Assembly: GCF_036786105.1 (NCBI RefSeq)
Contig: NZ_DAIQRQ010000004.1
Span: forward strand, 62,001 to 126,000
DNA from: Ohtaekwangia sp036786105
GTDB lineage: Bacteria; Bacteroidota; Bacteroidia; Cytophagales; Cyclobacteriaceae
Length of the DNA: 64,000 nt
Direction of reading: 5' to 3'
Positions within the stretch are counted from its first letter, which is position 1. Each line of letters opens with the position of its first letter. The translations under genes and the position numbers were made by a program. Positions 45,668 to 53,789 of this stretch are shown one piece after another. The notes under the pieces were generated by a model. The model did no database searches. It saw nothing but the letters and a program-made list of their open reading frames with translations, and was not told where the DNA came from.

Positions 45668-46240
45668 ATGAACCGAGCTTACCAGGAAGGGAACGATTTT
45701 ACCAGTCTTGATTTTACTAACAAGACACTCGAAAAAGGAGAGTATGAAAACTGTACATTTCGCAACTGCAATTTTGCAGAGACCATGTTGAGCGATGTAA
45801 TTTTCACGGAATGCACATTTGAAAGCTGCGATTTCAGCATGACGAAAGTAGGGGGCGCATCTTTTCGCACGGTTATATTTCGCAATTGCAAACAACTCGG
45901 TGTGCGCTTCGATGAATGCAGTAAGCTTTTATTATCATTTACCTTCGAGAACTGCATTCTTAACTTCGCTTCATTCTATAAACTGAAACTCAAAGGCACT
46001 CGCTTTTTGGGATGTAAGCTACAGGAAACAGATTTTACAGAAACCGATCTCACAAAGGCTATATTTCACGACTGCGATTTACAAGGCTCCATCTTTGACC
46101 GCACAATAGTAAACGAGGCCGATCTGCGCACTGCCTCTAATTTTTCCATCGACCCGGAGAATAATCAGATCAAAAAAGCAAAGTTTACACTTCACGGCCT
46201 GGCAGGATTACTCGATAAATACAACATCGTAATTGAATAG
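45668..46240 (+). CDS. Pentapeptide-repeat protein, Qnr/MfpA-like in size and ending
   Basis: A 190-residue protein from the ATG at 45668, made of about 30 pentapeptide units (for example CTFRNCNF, CTFESCDF, CKLQETDFTETDLTKAIF), which fold into a right-handed quadrilateral beta helix. Its length and its C-terminal helix (LHGLAGLLDKYNIVIE) resemble the dimerisation end of Qnr/MfpA proteins, which mimic DNA and protect gyrase. That function here is inference. It is convergent with the marR gene. Confidence 0.8.
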   Translation: MNRAYQEGNDFTSLDFTNKTLEKGEYENCTFRNCNFAETMLSDVIFTECTFESCDFSMTKVGGASFRTVIFRNCKQLGVRFDECSKLLLSFTFENCILNFASFYKLKLKGTRFLGCKLQETDFTETDLTKAIFHDCDLQGSIFDRTIVNEADLRTASNFSIDPENNQIKKAKFTLHGLAGLLDKYNIVIE

Positions 46241-46312
46241 AAGCCATATTGAATACGATGACGATCTGGCCAGGGGAGTAAGCATAAAACAGTGATGAAC
46301 GACTTGATATGT

Positions 46313-46807
46313 TTACTCCTCCACATACTGCTCATCATCGGATGCATTCAATTTTTCATGGTGCTCAATGATCTTATTTATCACATCAACAGCAATCTTC
46401 AGGTTCCTTTCGCCCACCAGGCTCTTATAGTCCTCCTGAAGCTTTAAAAGCTCAAGGTGTGCATCGAGCACCAATTGCTTGCCCTTTGCCGTAAGCTCAA
46501 GTCGTTCACTGCGCTTGTCGTTCTTGTCGATCTTGCTGGTGATCATGCCTTTCTCTTCCAGCTCATTTACGGTTCGGCTCATCGCCTGCTTGGCAATCTT
46601 TGACTTCCGTGAGATTTCTATCGCTGTGCTTCCCTCCATAGAGATATTAAAGATCACAGGCATATAAGAGAGCTTCATCTGACCCCACGAAGGTTTGATC
46701 TTTTTCTGTGCCCAGATATCCAGGTGCTTTCGTAACCTGAAGATCAATCGCTGCCAGTTGTTTTCACTAAGCTTCTCAAACTCCCTCAAACGATCATCAA
46801 TTTTCAT
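46313..46807 (-). CDS. MarR-family transcriptional regulator
   Basis: A 164-residue MarR-type winged-helix protein from the ATG at 46807; the in-frame ATG at 46822 is closer to the operator-like repeats. Landmarks: STAIEISRKSKIAKQAMSRTV (recognition helix region) and GMITSKIDKNDKRSERLELTAKGKQL (wing) in the usual order. The helical N- and C-termini form the dimer interface. Its promoter region, shared with the divergent gene at 46894, contains a TTAGTAAACT motif repeated in tandem. Confidence 0.9.
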   Translation of the reverse strand: MKIDDRLREFEKLSENNWQRLIFRLRKHLDIWAQKKIKPSWGQMKLSYMPVIFNISMEGSTAIEISRKSKIAKQAMSRTVNELEEKGMITSKIDKNDKRSERLELTAKGKQLVLDAHLELLKLQEDYKSLVGERNLKIAVDVINKIIEHHEKLNASDDEQYVEE

Positions 46808-46826
46808 AGCATTTCTCAACATTAAA

Positions 46827-46858
46827 TTAGTAAACTAAATTTACCAATTTAGTAAACT
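46827..46858. promoter_or_regulatory. Repeated TTAGTAAACT sites upstream of marR
   Basis: TTAGT-aa-ACTAA (46827-46838) is a perfect palindrome. The same ten bases TTAGTAAACT recur at 46849-46858, 22 bases on (about two helical turns). Typical of MarR autoregulatory operators. Confidence 0.6.
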
Positions 46859-46893
46859 TATTTTACTTTTACCTGCATTTCCGTTGCAGCGGT

Positions 46894-47316
46894 ATGAGCC
46901 ACCCGGGCAAACAGTCCATTGAAATATACATTAAACGATTACGAGAAGAAACCACTGACATACCGTTGTCGCAACGAGCGGGATCTTTACTTACACAATT
47001 CAGAAAAATGAAAACCTTAAACTTGCGCTTTGTATACGGCCAGGCCGTACGCGATATGCTGCTCATCTATTATCTTGAGCTCGTAGATTTTAGTCGATGT
47101 ATCTTGTGCATCGTTCATACTCTGGGAATGCTACTCCACCGGTATGATCGTAGTGACATTGTATTTGATGAAACAGAAGCAGATTTATTTTTTGCTGAGA
47201 TGATGCTGTTGTTGGAAGTGGAAGATCATCTATATTACGGTACACCTGCATCGGCAGATAACACGGATGCTGAATCCCATAAAAAAATTGAAATAACGGC
47301 TGTCGATAACGATTGA
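46894..47316 (+). CDS. Unrecognised protein divergent from marR
   Basis: A 140-residue soluble protein of mostly helical character, with a weakly hydrophobic middle (DMLLIYYLELVDFSRCILCIVHTLGMLL) that is too interrupted for a clear membrane helix, and an acidic C-terminus. No signal peptide. I recognise no family. It shares its upstream region with marR and may be controlled by it. It converges on the next gene with 5 bases between stops. Confidence 0.5.
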   Translation: MSHPGKQSIEIYIKRLREETTDIPLSQRAGSLLTQFRKMKTLNLRFVYGQAVRDMLLIYYLELVDFSRCILCIVHTLGMLLHRYDRSDIVFDETEADLFFAEMMLLLEVEDHLYYGTPASADNTDAESHKKIEITAVDND

Positions 47317-47321
47317 TGTTA

Positions 47322-47702
47322 TTAATGCTGGTAGAATCGTGTTACAAGCTCCTGATCGTTATATATCTCTATTCGGGCAATCCGCTCTTTCTTTACCCGC
47401 TCCCAATTGCAAGCCGATATATTTCCAATATTATGAACCTCTGACGGAATAAAGTAAATGTACATCGCTGCCCCACTGATTTTAAACCGGATTATAATTC
47501 CGTTCAATGACTCAGACGAATCGCCTATAAAAAACTTCTCGTAGTTATCAGGGTTTATATCGGCGAGCAAAACCTGCACCTCCTTGCCAAGATACCTGTC
47601 TAGCGGAGGTAGGTACAAGCTATCGGTAGTACTAACAACATCAGCCATTTGATCACTGGATGTATTAGATGCCCAGGCACAATTAAACACAATTGTGAGC
47701 AA
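47322..47702 (-). CDS. Small secreted protein, possible N-terminal frameshift
   Basis: The reverse-strand frame gives 126 residues from TTG at 47702: a short hydrophobic start (LTIVFNCAWAS), a polar linker, and a beta-rich C-terminal half (NGIIIRFKISGAAMYIYFI). The open frame continues 5' of the TTG (about QPVLLLALLTIVFNCAWAS), which makes a better signal peptide, but it has no ATG before a stop. An ATG in a different frame (about 47743) precedes it, so a single-base indel near 47720-47740 is likely. No family recognised. Confidence 0.45.
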   Translation of the reverse strand: MLTIVFNCAWASNTSSDQMADVVSTTDSLYLPPLDRYLGKEVQVLLADINPDNYEKFFIGDSSESLNGIIIRFKISGAAMYIYFIPSEVHNIGNISACNWERVKKERIARIEIYNDQELVTRFYQH

Positions 47703-47939
47703 TGCCAGAAGTAGAACAGGTTGAGTACAGATAAAGCCATTTCAATAATTTCAATAAGTAGAGTTTGTACTTTGTTAGCACTTATCGGCAGATCTACCCC
47801 CAAGCTATCCGAAAAAAAATCCACAATTCAAGTCTGCAATACGAGCCAAGCATCCTCGAAAAACGGATACATGCCCACAATATGACATGGCATAAAATTT
47901 TAGACCTCCTAATGGTTTAATTCGCTGACTTTAAAGACT

Positions 47940-48269
47940 ATGAAAAACCATATCACTTCAATATCCATTCTGGAATTACGTAAGCTACTCTATGAGTTAC
48001 GCGATAGAAAAGCCAATGTATGTTTTAGAGTAAGAATGATTGGCGAAATGTGGCGAACCAATTTTCTGAAAATCTTTGAGCTCACCGAGAATGGTGCAGT
48101 ACTAATTGATTGTGTTACCAATCAGCCGGTAATTATTCATGACCTGGGCACTATTATGCAAGTAGAATTTGACCAGCGATATCAACAGTATGAACCTTAT
48201 TTCCATTATGCAGTAAATTCATCCAACAGTATGTATCGTGAATCAAAAGATACCCTCGTATCTTCTTGA
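47940..48269 (+). CDS. Unrecognised 109-residue soluble protein
   Basis: A 109-residue protein with no signal peptide: an N-terminal helix with LELRKLLYELRDRKANVC, a beta-rich centre (RVRMIGEMWRTNFLKIFEL, TENGAVLIDCVTNQPVIIHDL), and a charged end. The frame looks coding and resembles conserved short proteins of Cytophagales in my recollection, but I cannot assign a family. No RBS of note. Confidence 0.5.
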   Translation: MKNHITSISILELRKLLYELRDRKANVCFRVRMIGEMWRTNFLKIFELTENGAVLIDCVTNQPVIIHDLGTIMQVEFDQRYQQYEPYFHYAVNSSNSMYRESKDTLVSS

Positions 48270-48410
48270 GCACCAATCTACCAGATTCCGCAGATTTATA
48301 TTCATCCTATAAAAACATGAGTTTGTCTCCGCTTGCTATAGACCGGAAGCAAATAAAGGGCGGATCATTTGCTACAAGTATAACGAGGTTATCGTTTTGG
48401 ATGCATAGGT

Positions 48411-50327
48411 TTATCTTACAAGGATCATTTTCTCCGTTGTTGAATAATTCCCAACTTTTAACCGACAGAAGTACAATCCGGCGGGCAATGAGCTTCCGTT
48501 AAAATCAATTCGATGCATTCCGGTAGGCAGTTCTTTGTCGACCAAGGTGGAAATCTTCCCTCCCATGTAATCAAAAACGTCCAATACGACCAATGCCTTT
48601 GCAGAAGTTTGGAATTGAATGGTTGTTAAACCGGAGAATGGGTTGGGATAATTAGTCAGACCCTGTTCAGTTTTTAATTCACTGGCAACGGATGTGACTG
48701 TTGGCTGGTTATTACCGGCTTCGATCATGACGAACTGAACCGACCGAGCGGGAACGTCCAATTTAATGGCAGCACCGATTGAAAAGGCATTTGCCGGAAT
48801 CGTCTCAAGGTTTTTGCGTGGGCCCCATTGCGTTCCTTCCGGGCCCACACCATTTACGGATACAAACTGCGAAAAATCGCCATTGTCGTTTCCACCTGTT
48901 AAAGAATAACAATAGTATTGATTCCCAACACCGATGTTCGTTGGATCTATTTTAACAACCTGGGCAATTTTTCCTTTGTTTACAATCACAACCCCTGTTT
49001 CGCCCGACGAAAATTTAGAGGCATACGCTAAAATATCTGCGTTATTTGAGGTGGCTGGAATCGCATAATCACCGGTAAATTTCCGCTGGTAATAAGAATA
49101 GTAAAAATCCGGTCGTGGCTGCCACAGCAAACTGCTATTGTTGCCCTGATAAAACATGCCATCATCACCTGAAGCAAGCAACCACCTTGCCCCTAATCCA
49201 AAATTGTTCTTTATTAATTCATTATACAGAATGGTAGCCTGCATTCCATTAATATAGGAATGTAGCGGGCCCGAGCCGGCTGCATTGCCATCCATATTAT
49301 ACTCGGTTAATGCCACCGGTTTAGGGAATGCGTTTTTGTCAATAATATCCTGCTGAATGAAGCTGATATTTTTCTTTGGTTCAGTGGCAGCTATCGACAA
49401 CAAATTATCCGCGTTTGAATCCTTTCCAAAATAGTTGTGCATGACGTAGAAATCGGCAGCATCACCCACTTCACTAAACACTCCTGCGTTCCAGGTCTTA
49501 TCCACCGAATTCCAGCTTGTTGAGCCATCGAAATGCAATACTTGTGCACCGATATATATTGTTGCTCCGACTTCAGCCGCAGCCGCTCTCATCGAATCGG
49601 CAAAGACCCTGAAATGTTGACCGTATAGCTGGCCGGAAATAATTTCAGGCTGCCCATCCTTATTAACTTTTGTATCGATCTTAAAACTAGCTTCCCACGG
49701 GCCGGCATTTTCATTTCCGATCTCCCAGAATTTAGTCCGTCCATTATCGTAACGCACCCATTGAGCCGCGAGATGAGCAGCCTGCGCAACCGGGTTATTG
49801 CTCAATCCATAACGGGCATAAGCGTAATTGACTGTGATGAGTCCTTGCGAATGAGTTTGCTCGCGCAACAGGTAATAATTATCCGTGGTAGTGGGCCAGT
49901 CGTTCTTTCCTGAGATTGCAAAAAATTTTGCCTTTTTGCCTGTCGTGCCATCATAGATAGAGTCGGGCAAATCGGACGGTTTTCCATCCCAGAAAAAGAT
50001 ATTGCCCCAACTTCCTCCCGGATAACGGATCAAAGACGGATTCAATGCCTGCGTGTTTTTCACAAATGTGGCGTTGCCAGTATTATTCCCCATCCAGGAT
50101 GCTATGGCATTGCCAAATATATATTTAGATATTTTACCCAGTGTATCGGCCAATAGGGTAACCGTTACACTTGGTGCGTTGGTAGTTTTATTTGCAACTA
50201 TTGAAGTCGGGATAACGGCAGTTTTGGGCTCGAAATCATCTAAGAAGCAATTTCTGTTTTGCGCGGAAAGTGATGGTGCGCAGGCAATCATAATACCTAA
50301 GAATGCTATAAGCTTTAAATCCTTCAT
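48411..50327 (-). CDS. Secreted GH-A clan glycosidase (arabinofuranosidase-like) with T9SS domain
   Basis: A 638-residue exported enzyme. Signal peptide (cleavage after SLSAQ), a (beta/alpha)8 domain with SLIRYPGGSWGNIFFW, the acid/base block FWEIGNENAGPWEASF and the nucleophile block VALTEYNMDGN, both typical of clan GH-A, then a beta-sandwich (about 450-545) and a C-terminal T9SS sorting domain (NYPNPFSGLTTIQF ... LPAGLYFCRLKVG). The closest named families are alpha-L-arabinofuranosidases (GH51/GH44-like), but the family should be confirmed. Substrate is unknown. It has an upstream TAnnTTTG and an inverted repeat. Confidence 0.7.
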   Translation of the reverse strand: MKDLKLIAFLGIMIACAPSLSAQNRNCFLDDFEPKTAVIPTSIVANKTTNAPSVTVTLLADTLGKISKYIFGNAIASWMGNNTGNATFVKNTQALNPSLIRYPGGSWGNIFFWDGKPSDLPDSIYDGTTGKKAKFFAISGKNDWPTTTDNYYLLREQTHSQGLITVNYAYARYGLSNNPVAQAAHLAAQWVRYDNGRTKFWEIGNENAGPWEASFKIDTKVNKDGQPEIISGQLYGQHFRVFADSMRAAAAEVGATIYIGAQVLHFDGSTSWNSVDKTWNAGVFSEVGDAADFYVMHNYFGKDSNADNLLSIAATEPKKNISFIQQDIIDKNAFPKPVALTEYNMDGNAAGSGPLHSYINGMQATILYNELIKNNFGLGARWLLASGDDGMFYQGNNSSLLWQPRPDFYYSYYQRKFTGDYAIPATSNNADILAYASKFSSGETGVVIVNKGKIAQVVKIDPTNIGVGNQYYCYSLTGGNDNGDFSQFVSVNGVGPEGTQWGPRKNLETIPANAFSIGAAIKLDVPARSVQFVMIEAGNNQPTVTSVASELKTEQGLTNYPNPFSGLTTIQFQTSAKALVVLDVFDYMGGKISTLVDKELPTGMHRIDFNGSSLPAGLYFCRLKVGNYSTTEKMILVR

Positions 50328-50387
50328 GTGTATCTGTTGTTTTAATTCCTCTCCAGTTACTCGTATAAAAAGACAGGTATTTCAATC

Positions 50388-50416
50388 TTCCACAACGATT
50401 GCGGATCATTGTGGAA
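50388..50416 (-). promoter_or_regulatory. Inverted repeat upstream of the GH-A gene
   Basis: TTCCACAA (50388-50395) and TTGTGGAA (50409-50416) form an 8-bp inverted repeat with a 13-base spacer, between the probable -7 box and the start codon. It could be an operator or leader hairpin. Confidence 0.5.
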
Positions 50417-50426
50417 TCGTTTGCAA

Positions 50427-50434
50427 CAAATGTA
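50427..50434 (-). promoter_or_regulatory. Putative -7 box (TACATTTG) of the GH-A gene
   Basis: Reverse-strand TACATTTG fits TAnnTTTG; it is about 100 bases upstream of the ATG at 50327, implying an about 90-base leader. Confidence 0.45.
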
Positions 50435-50977
50435 TGAAAACATGAAAGTCCGTATGTCCTTAATATGTCCCGTTCCACTGCATTAGAAGTCTATAAAGGT
50501 TTTGTATCTCCGATTGAGTGTAGCAAAATTGTGAATCGATGGCTTTAATGAAGACTCTGACGTCTGAAAAAAGGAAGATCAAAAAGCTAATGACAGGGTA
50601 TTATTCTGATTGGGCTGATAGAATGTTGTTGCTTAAGTTTTGTTATCGACTAGTCCATCTGGATAAGTGAATTCGCGGCTATCTATATGAGATATAAATG
50701 GGGTTATATTCATGTGTTTAACAATTTGAAATTTCTTAATTGATTATCAAGAGTGTTCGAACCCTCTCAATTGACATAACTATAAATCAACTTGTCGTAT
50801 ACTTGGTGCAGATGTATATAGTTCATGAGACATAAATTATATTAAGGATGATAAATGATCATGTGAGAGATGTGAACCCACACCAATCGCCTCAACTAAA
50901 GTCCGGCAATGCTTATAGTGAACATCGGGTTGGTGTGAAAACTTTTAAAGGCTCGAAGTGGCCTTCAGTTAAAGAAA
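50435..50977. other. Gene-free AT-rich region
   Basis: About 540 bases with no gene above the usual threshold. It has a 40-residue + strand ORF (50548-50670, beginning MKTLTSEKRKIKKLM) of unclear status, and a long-range inverted repeat CACACCAA/TTGGTGTG (50879-50886 and 50930-50937). I see no transposase, integrase or terminal repeats. Confidence 0.35.
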
Positions 50978-51014
50978 AAAAAGACCTCTAATTTCTGAAA
51001 TTAGAGGTCTTTTT
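50976..51014. terminator. Bidirectional intrinsic terminator after the initiator tRNA
   Basis: GACCTCTAATTT-ctg-AAATTAGAGGTC is a perfect 12-bp stem flanked by an A-run on the left and a T-run on the right, so it works on both strands. It ends 4 bases from the 3' end of the tRNA. Confidence 0.9.
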
Positions 51015-51018
51015 ATCG

Positions 51019-51091
<73 letters not shown>

Positions 51092-51169
51092 ATATAGTTT
51101 CGATTTGATTTTTGTTGCCTTTCCTCAAATCGTTTGCAAAAGTAGACCGCTCACATTTAAAAAACAAGT

Positions 51170-51177
51170 TACCTTTG
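51170..51177 (+). promoter_or_regulatory. Putative -7 box (TACCTTTG) of era
   Basis: TACCTTTG fits TAnnTTTG and lies 11 bases before the ATG of era at 51189, implying an almost leaderless transcript. The tRNA is divergent. Confidence 0.6.
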
Positions 51178-51188
51178 CAAAATCATTT

Positions 51189-52076
51189 ATGGTATCATCA
51201 TCTTTTAAGGCTGGCTTTGTGAGCATTGTTGGTAAACCCAATGTAGGCAAATCATCACTCATGAATAAACTGATGGGAGAAAACCTCTCCATCATCTCTG
51301 CGAAAGCACAAACTACGCGCCATCGCATCATGGGAATTTTGAATGGTGACGATTTTCAGATAGTTTATTCTGACACTCCCGGTATTCTCGAACCAAAATA
51401 CTCTTTACATGAAGCCATGATGAGCTACGTAAAGGTATCGATGGAAGATGCTGATGCTATTTTACTGGTGGTTGCACTCGAAGACACATACGAGCAGGAA
51501 TTGTTTGAACGCTTTCAAAAAATAAAAACTCCCATTCTGCTGGTCATCAATAAAATTGATCTGGGCAAAGGCACGCAGGTAGCGGATAAAGTTGCGTATT
51601 GGAAAAGTTCTCTTCCCAATATCCGCGAAATCGTAACGGTATCGGCAAAAACCGGAGAACATGTTCAGGATTTATTCCCTAAACTCCTATCGTTAATGCC
51701 GAATCATCCGCCCTACTTTCCGCAGGATGAATTTACCGATCGTACAGAGCGCTTCTTTGCTTCAGAGATCATTCGTGAAAAAATATTTCTCAACTACGAC
51801 CAGGAGATTCCTTACAGCGCAGAGGTTTCGGTGCAGGCTTTTAAGGAAGATGAAAACATCATTCGCATCAGTGCGGTGATCTATGTAGAGCGTGATTCAC
51901 AGAAAGGTATCCTGATCGGTAAAGGAGGGAGCTCACTCAAGAAGGTAGGCATGGACGCCCGCAAAGACATGGAAGCTTTTTTCGGCAAAAAGATATTTCT
52001 GGAAACACATGTAAAGGTTGCCGACAACTGGAGAAAGGAAAAGCTCAAGCTCAGGCATTTCGGATACCTTGAATAG
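51189..52076 (+). CDS. era: GTPase Era
   Basis: A 295-residue GTPase from the ATG at 51189; longer in-frame starts would precede the promoter. G1 GKPNVGKSS, G3 DTPG, G4 NKID and G5 SAKTG are in place, and the C-terminal KH domain holds GKGGSSLKKVG. Era binds the 3' end of 16S rRNA and is required for 30S maturation. It is followed 66 bases later by der. Confidence 0.97.
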   Translation: MVSSSFKAGFVSIVGKPNVGKSSLMNKLMGENLSIISAKAQTTRHRIMGILNGDDFQIVYSDTPGILEPKYSLHEAMMSYVKVSMEDADAILLVVALEDTYEQELFERFQKIKTPILLVINKIDLGKGTQVADKVAYWKSSLPNIREIVTVSAKTGEHVQDLFPKLLSLMPNHPPYFPQDEFTDRTERFFASEIIREKIFLNYDQEIPYSAEVSVQAFKEDENIIRISAVIYVERDSQKGILIGKGGSSLKKVGMDARKDMEAFFGKKIFLETHVKVADNWRKEKLKLRHFGYLE

Positions 52077-52142
52077 TATATAATAATAAAAAGCGATCAG
52101 GCAGATCGCGAACAGTTAACATCGTCAATTGAAGATTTTGTA

Positions 52143-53453
52143 ATGGCAAACATTGTAGCAATAGTAGGCAGGCCAAACGTGGGCAAATCCACATTCTTTA
52201 ACCGCCTCATTGAAAAGCGTCAGGCAATCATGGATAATGAACCGGGTGTAACCCGCGACCGCCACTACGGCTATGCGGAGTGGTGCGGTAAATATTTCAC
52301 GGTAATTGATACGGGTGGATATGTTACCGGCTCGGAAGATAAGTTTGAAGCAGAGATACGTAAACAGGTGAAACTGGCCATCGATGAAGCAGCGGCCATC
52401 ATTTTTATGGTGGATTGCCGCGATGGACTTACGGGGTTCGATAAAGAATTTGCCAACATACTGCGCACTGCCAAGAAGCCCATCTTTATAGCAGCCAACA
52501 AGGCCGATACGCCTGATAAAGGTATACTTGCTACAGAATTCTATGCACTTGGCCTGGATGGCGAGATCTTCCCGATCTCGGCTGAGAATGGTGGAGGCAC
52601 AGGGGAGCTACTGGACGAGCTTATCAAAGTTTTTCCGAGTGAAGGTGTTGAAGACCCGGATGCAGGTATACCACGCATTGCCATATTGGGCAGACCCAAC
52701 GTTGGTAAATCGTCATTACTAAATGCTTTGCTGGGAACAGACCGGAGTATTGTAACCGATGAAGCCGGCACTACGCGCGATGCCATTCATTCCTACTATA
52801 AAATGTATGGCCAAAACTTTATACTCATCGATACGGCCGGTGTACGCAAGAAAGGTAAAGTAAAAGACGACATTGAATTTTATTCAGTGCTCCGCTCGCT
52901 ACGTGCACTGGAGGAAAGTGATGTTTGTATCATCGTGATTGATGCTGAGCGTGGAATGGAATCGCAGGATGTAAACCTTATTAGCCTGGCGCACCGTCAG
53001 GGTAAGGGTATGGTGATTATGGTAAACAAGTGGGATCTTATTGAAAAGGATTCGAAGACATCTGACAAGTTTAAGAAAGATATACTTGAGAAGCTGGCAC
53101 CAATCGATTATATACCAATCATCTTTTCATCCGTACTCAACAAGCAGCGTATCTTCCAGGTTATGGAGAAAGCCGTAGAAGTGTTTGAGAACAAGACCAA
53201 GAAGATACCTACTTCCAAGCTTAACGATACGTTATTGAGAGAGATTGAACGCTACCCGCCGCCATCCATGAAGGGTAAACTGATCCAGATCAAATATATC
53301 ACGCAAGTAAATGCCCGGTTTCCATCGTTTGCATTCTTCTGTAACCTGCCACAGTATATTCAGGAGTCGTATCAGCGCTTTTTGGAGAATAAGATTCGTG
53401 AGCATTTTGATTTTCAAGGAGTGCCTGTGAGGTTGATATTCCGCAAAAAATAG
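52143..53453 (+). CDS. der: Ribosome-associated GTPase Der (EngA)
   Basis: A 436-residue protein with two tandem GTPase domains, which is unique to Der: first G1 GRPNVGKST (about 8-16) with DTGG and NKAD, second G1 GRPNVGKSS (about 182-190) with DTAG and NKWD. A C-terminal KH-like domain (about 350-436) completes it. Der acts in 50S ribosome assembly. It is probably co-transcribed with era. Confidence 0.97.
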   Translation: MANIVAIVGRPNVGKSTFFNRLIEKRQAIMDNEPGVTRDRHYGYAEWCGKYFTVIDTGGYVTGSEDKFEAEIRKQVKLAIDEAAAIIFMVDCRDGLTGFDKEFANILRTAKKPIFIAANKADTPDKGILATEFYALGLDGEIFPISAENGGGTGELLDELIKVFPSEGVEDPDAGIPRIAILGRPNVGKSSLLNALLGTDRSIVTDEAGTTRDAIHSYYKMYGQNFILIDTAGVRKKGKVKDDIEFYSVLRSLRALEESDVCIIVIDAERGMESQDVNLISLAHRQGKGMVIMVNKWDLIEKDSKTSDKFKKDILEKLAPIDYIPIIFSSVLNKQRIFQVMEKAVEVFENKTKKIPTSKLNDTLLREIERYPPPSMKGKLIQIKYITQVNARFPSFAFFCNLPQYIQESYQRFLENKIREHFDFQGVPVRLIFRKK

Positions 53454-53505
53454 CCTTTAGAACAATTTTTTATTACCCGCTTGATTCGGTGTGATGTAAT
53501 CGTAC

Positions 53506-53513
53506 TATATTTG
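53506..53513 (+). promoter_or_regulatory. Putative -7 box (TATATTTG) of the small lipoprotein gene
   Basis: TATATTTG fits TAnnTTTG; a TTG lies 22 bases upstream (consensus spacing is about 19-20), and the ATG is 28 bases downstream. Confidence 0.6.
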
Positions 53514-53540
53514 CGGTAAATTTTTTAAAACCTGTAAACT

Positions 53541-53729
53541 ATGAAAAAATTAATCGCATTGTTAGCTGTTTGTGGCTTTGCTTTCGCTTTCGCTGCATGT
53601 GGCAAGAAAGCTGAACCTGCTGCTGAAGCTGTAGATTCTGCTGCTGTTGAAACTCCAGCTCCTGCTGTTGTTGACTCAGCTGCTGCTCCTGCTGCTGATT
53701 CAGTAAAGGCTGACTCAACAGCTCACTAA
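53541..53729 (+). CDS. Small Ala/Pro-rich lipoprotein
   Basis: A 62-residue protein. A signal peptide (MKKLIALLAVCGFAFAFAAC, lipobox AFAAC, Cys20) precedes a low-complexity mature part of about 40 residues made of Ala, Pro, Val, Asp and Glu. Such short acidic Ala-rich lipoproteins are abundant in Bacteroidota envelopes and have no known function. It has its own -7 box and its own terminator, so it is a monocistronic unit and may be highly expressed (inference). Confidence 0.8.
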   Translation: MKKLIALLAVCGFAFAFAACGKKAEPAAEAVDSAAVETPAPAVVDSAAAPAADSVKADSTAH

Positions 53730-53755
53730 TCAATCTTAGGATTGATTTTCCGAGA

Positions 53756-53782
53756 GGCTTTAGAAAACTAAAGCCTTTTTTT
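53756..53782 (+). terminator. Intrinsic terminator of the small lipoprotein gene
   Basis: GGCTTTAG-aaaa-CTAAAGCC is a perfect 8-bp stem followed by seven T. It ends 8 bases before the ATG of the SprT-like gene at 53790. Confidence 0.92.
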
Positions 53783-53789
53783 ATTTTTT

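Noticed and set aside
48266..48502. 78-codon + strand ORF between the 47940 gene and the GH-A gene
   Set aside because: It starts at TTG, overlaps the end of the real gene on the opposite strand and has no coding-like pattern or family match.
53539..53733. Gln-rich reverse ORF opposite the small lipoprotein
   Set aside because: Its Gln repeats are simply the complement of GCT/GCTG-rich alanine codons; it overlaps a convincing lipoprotein gene.
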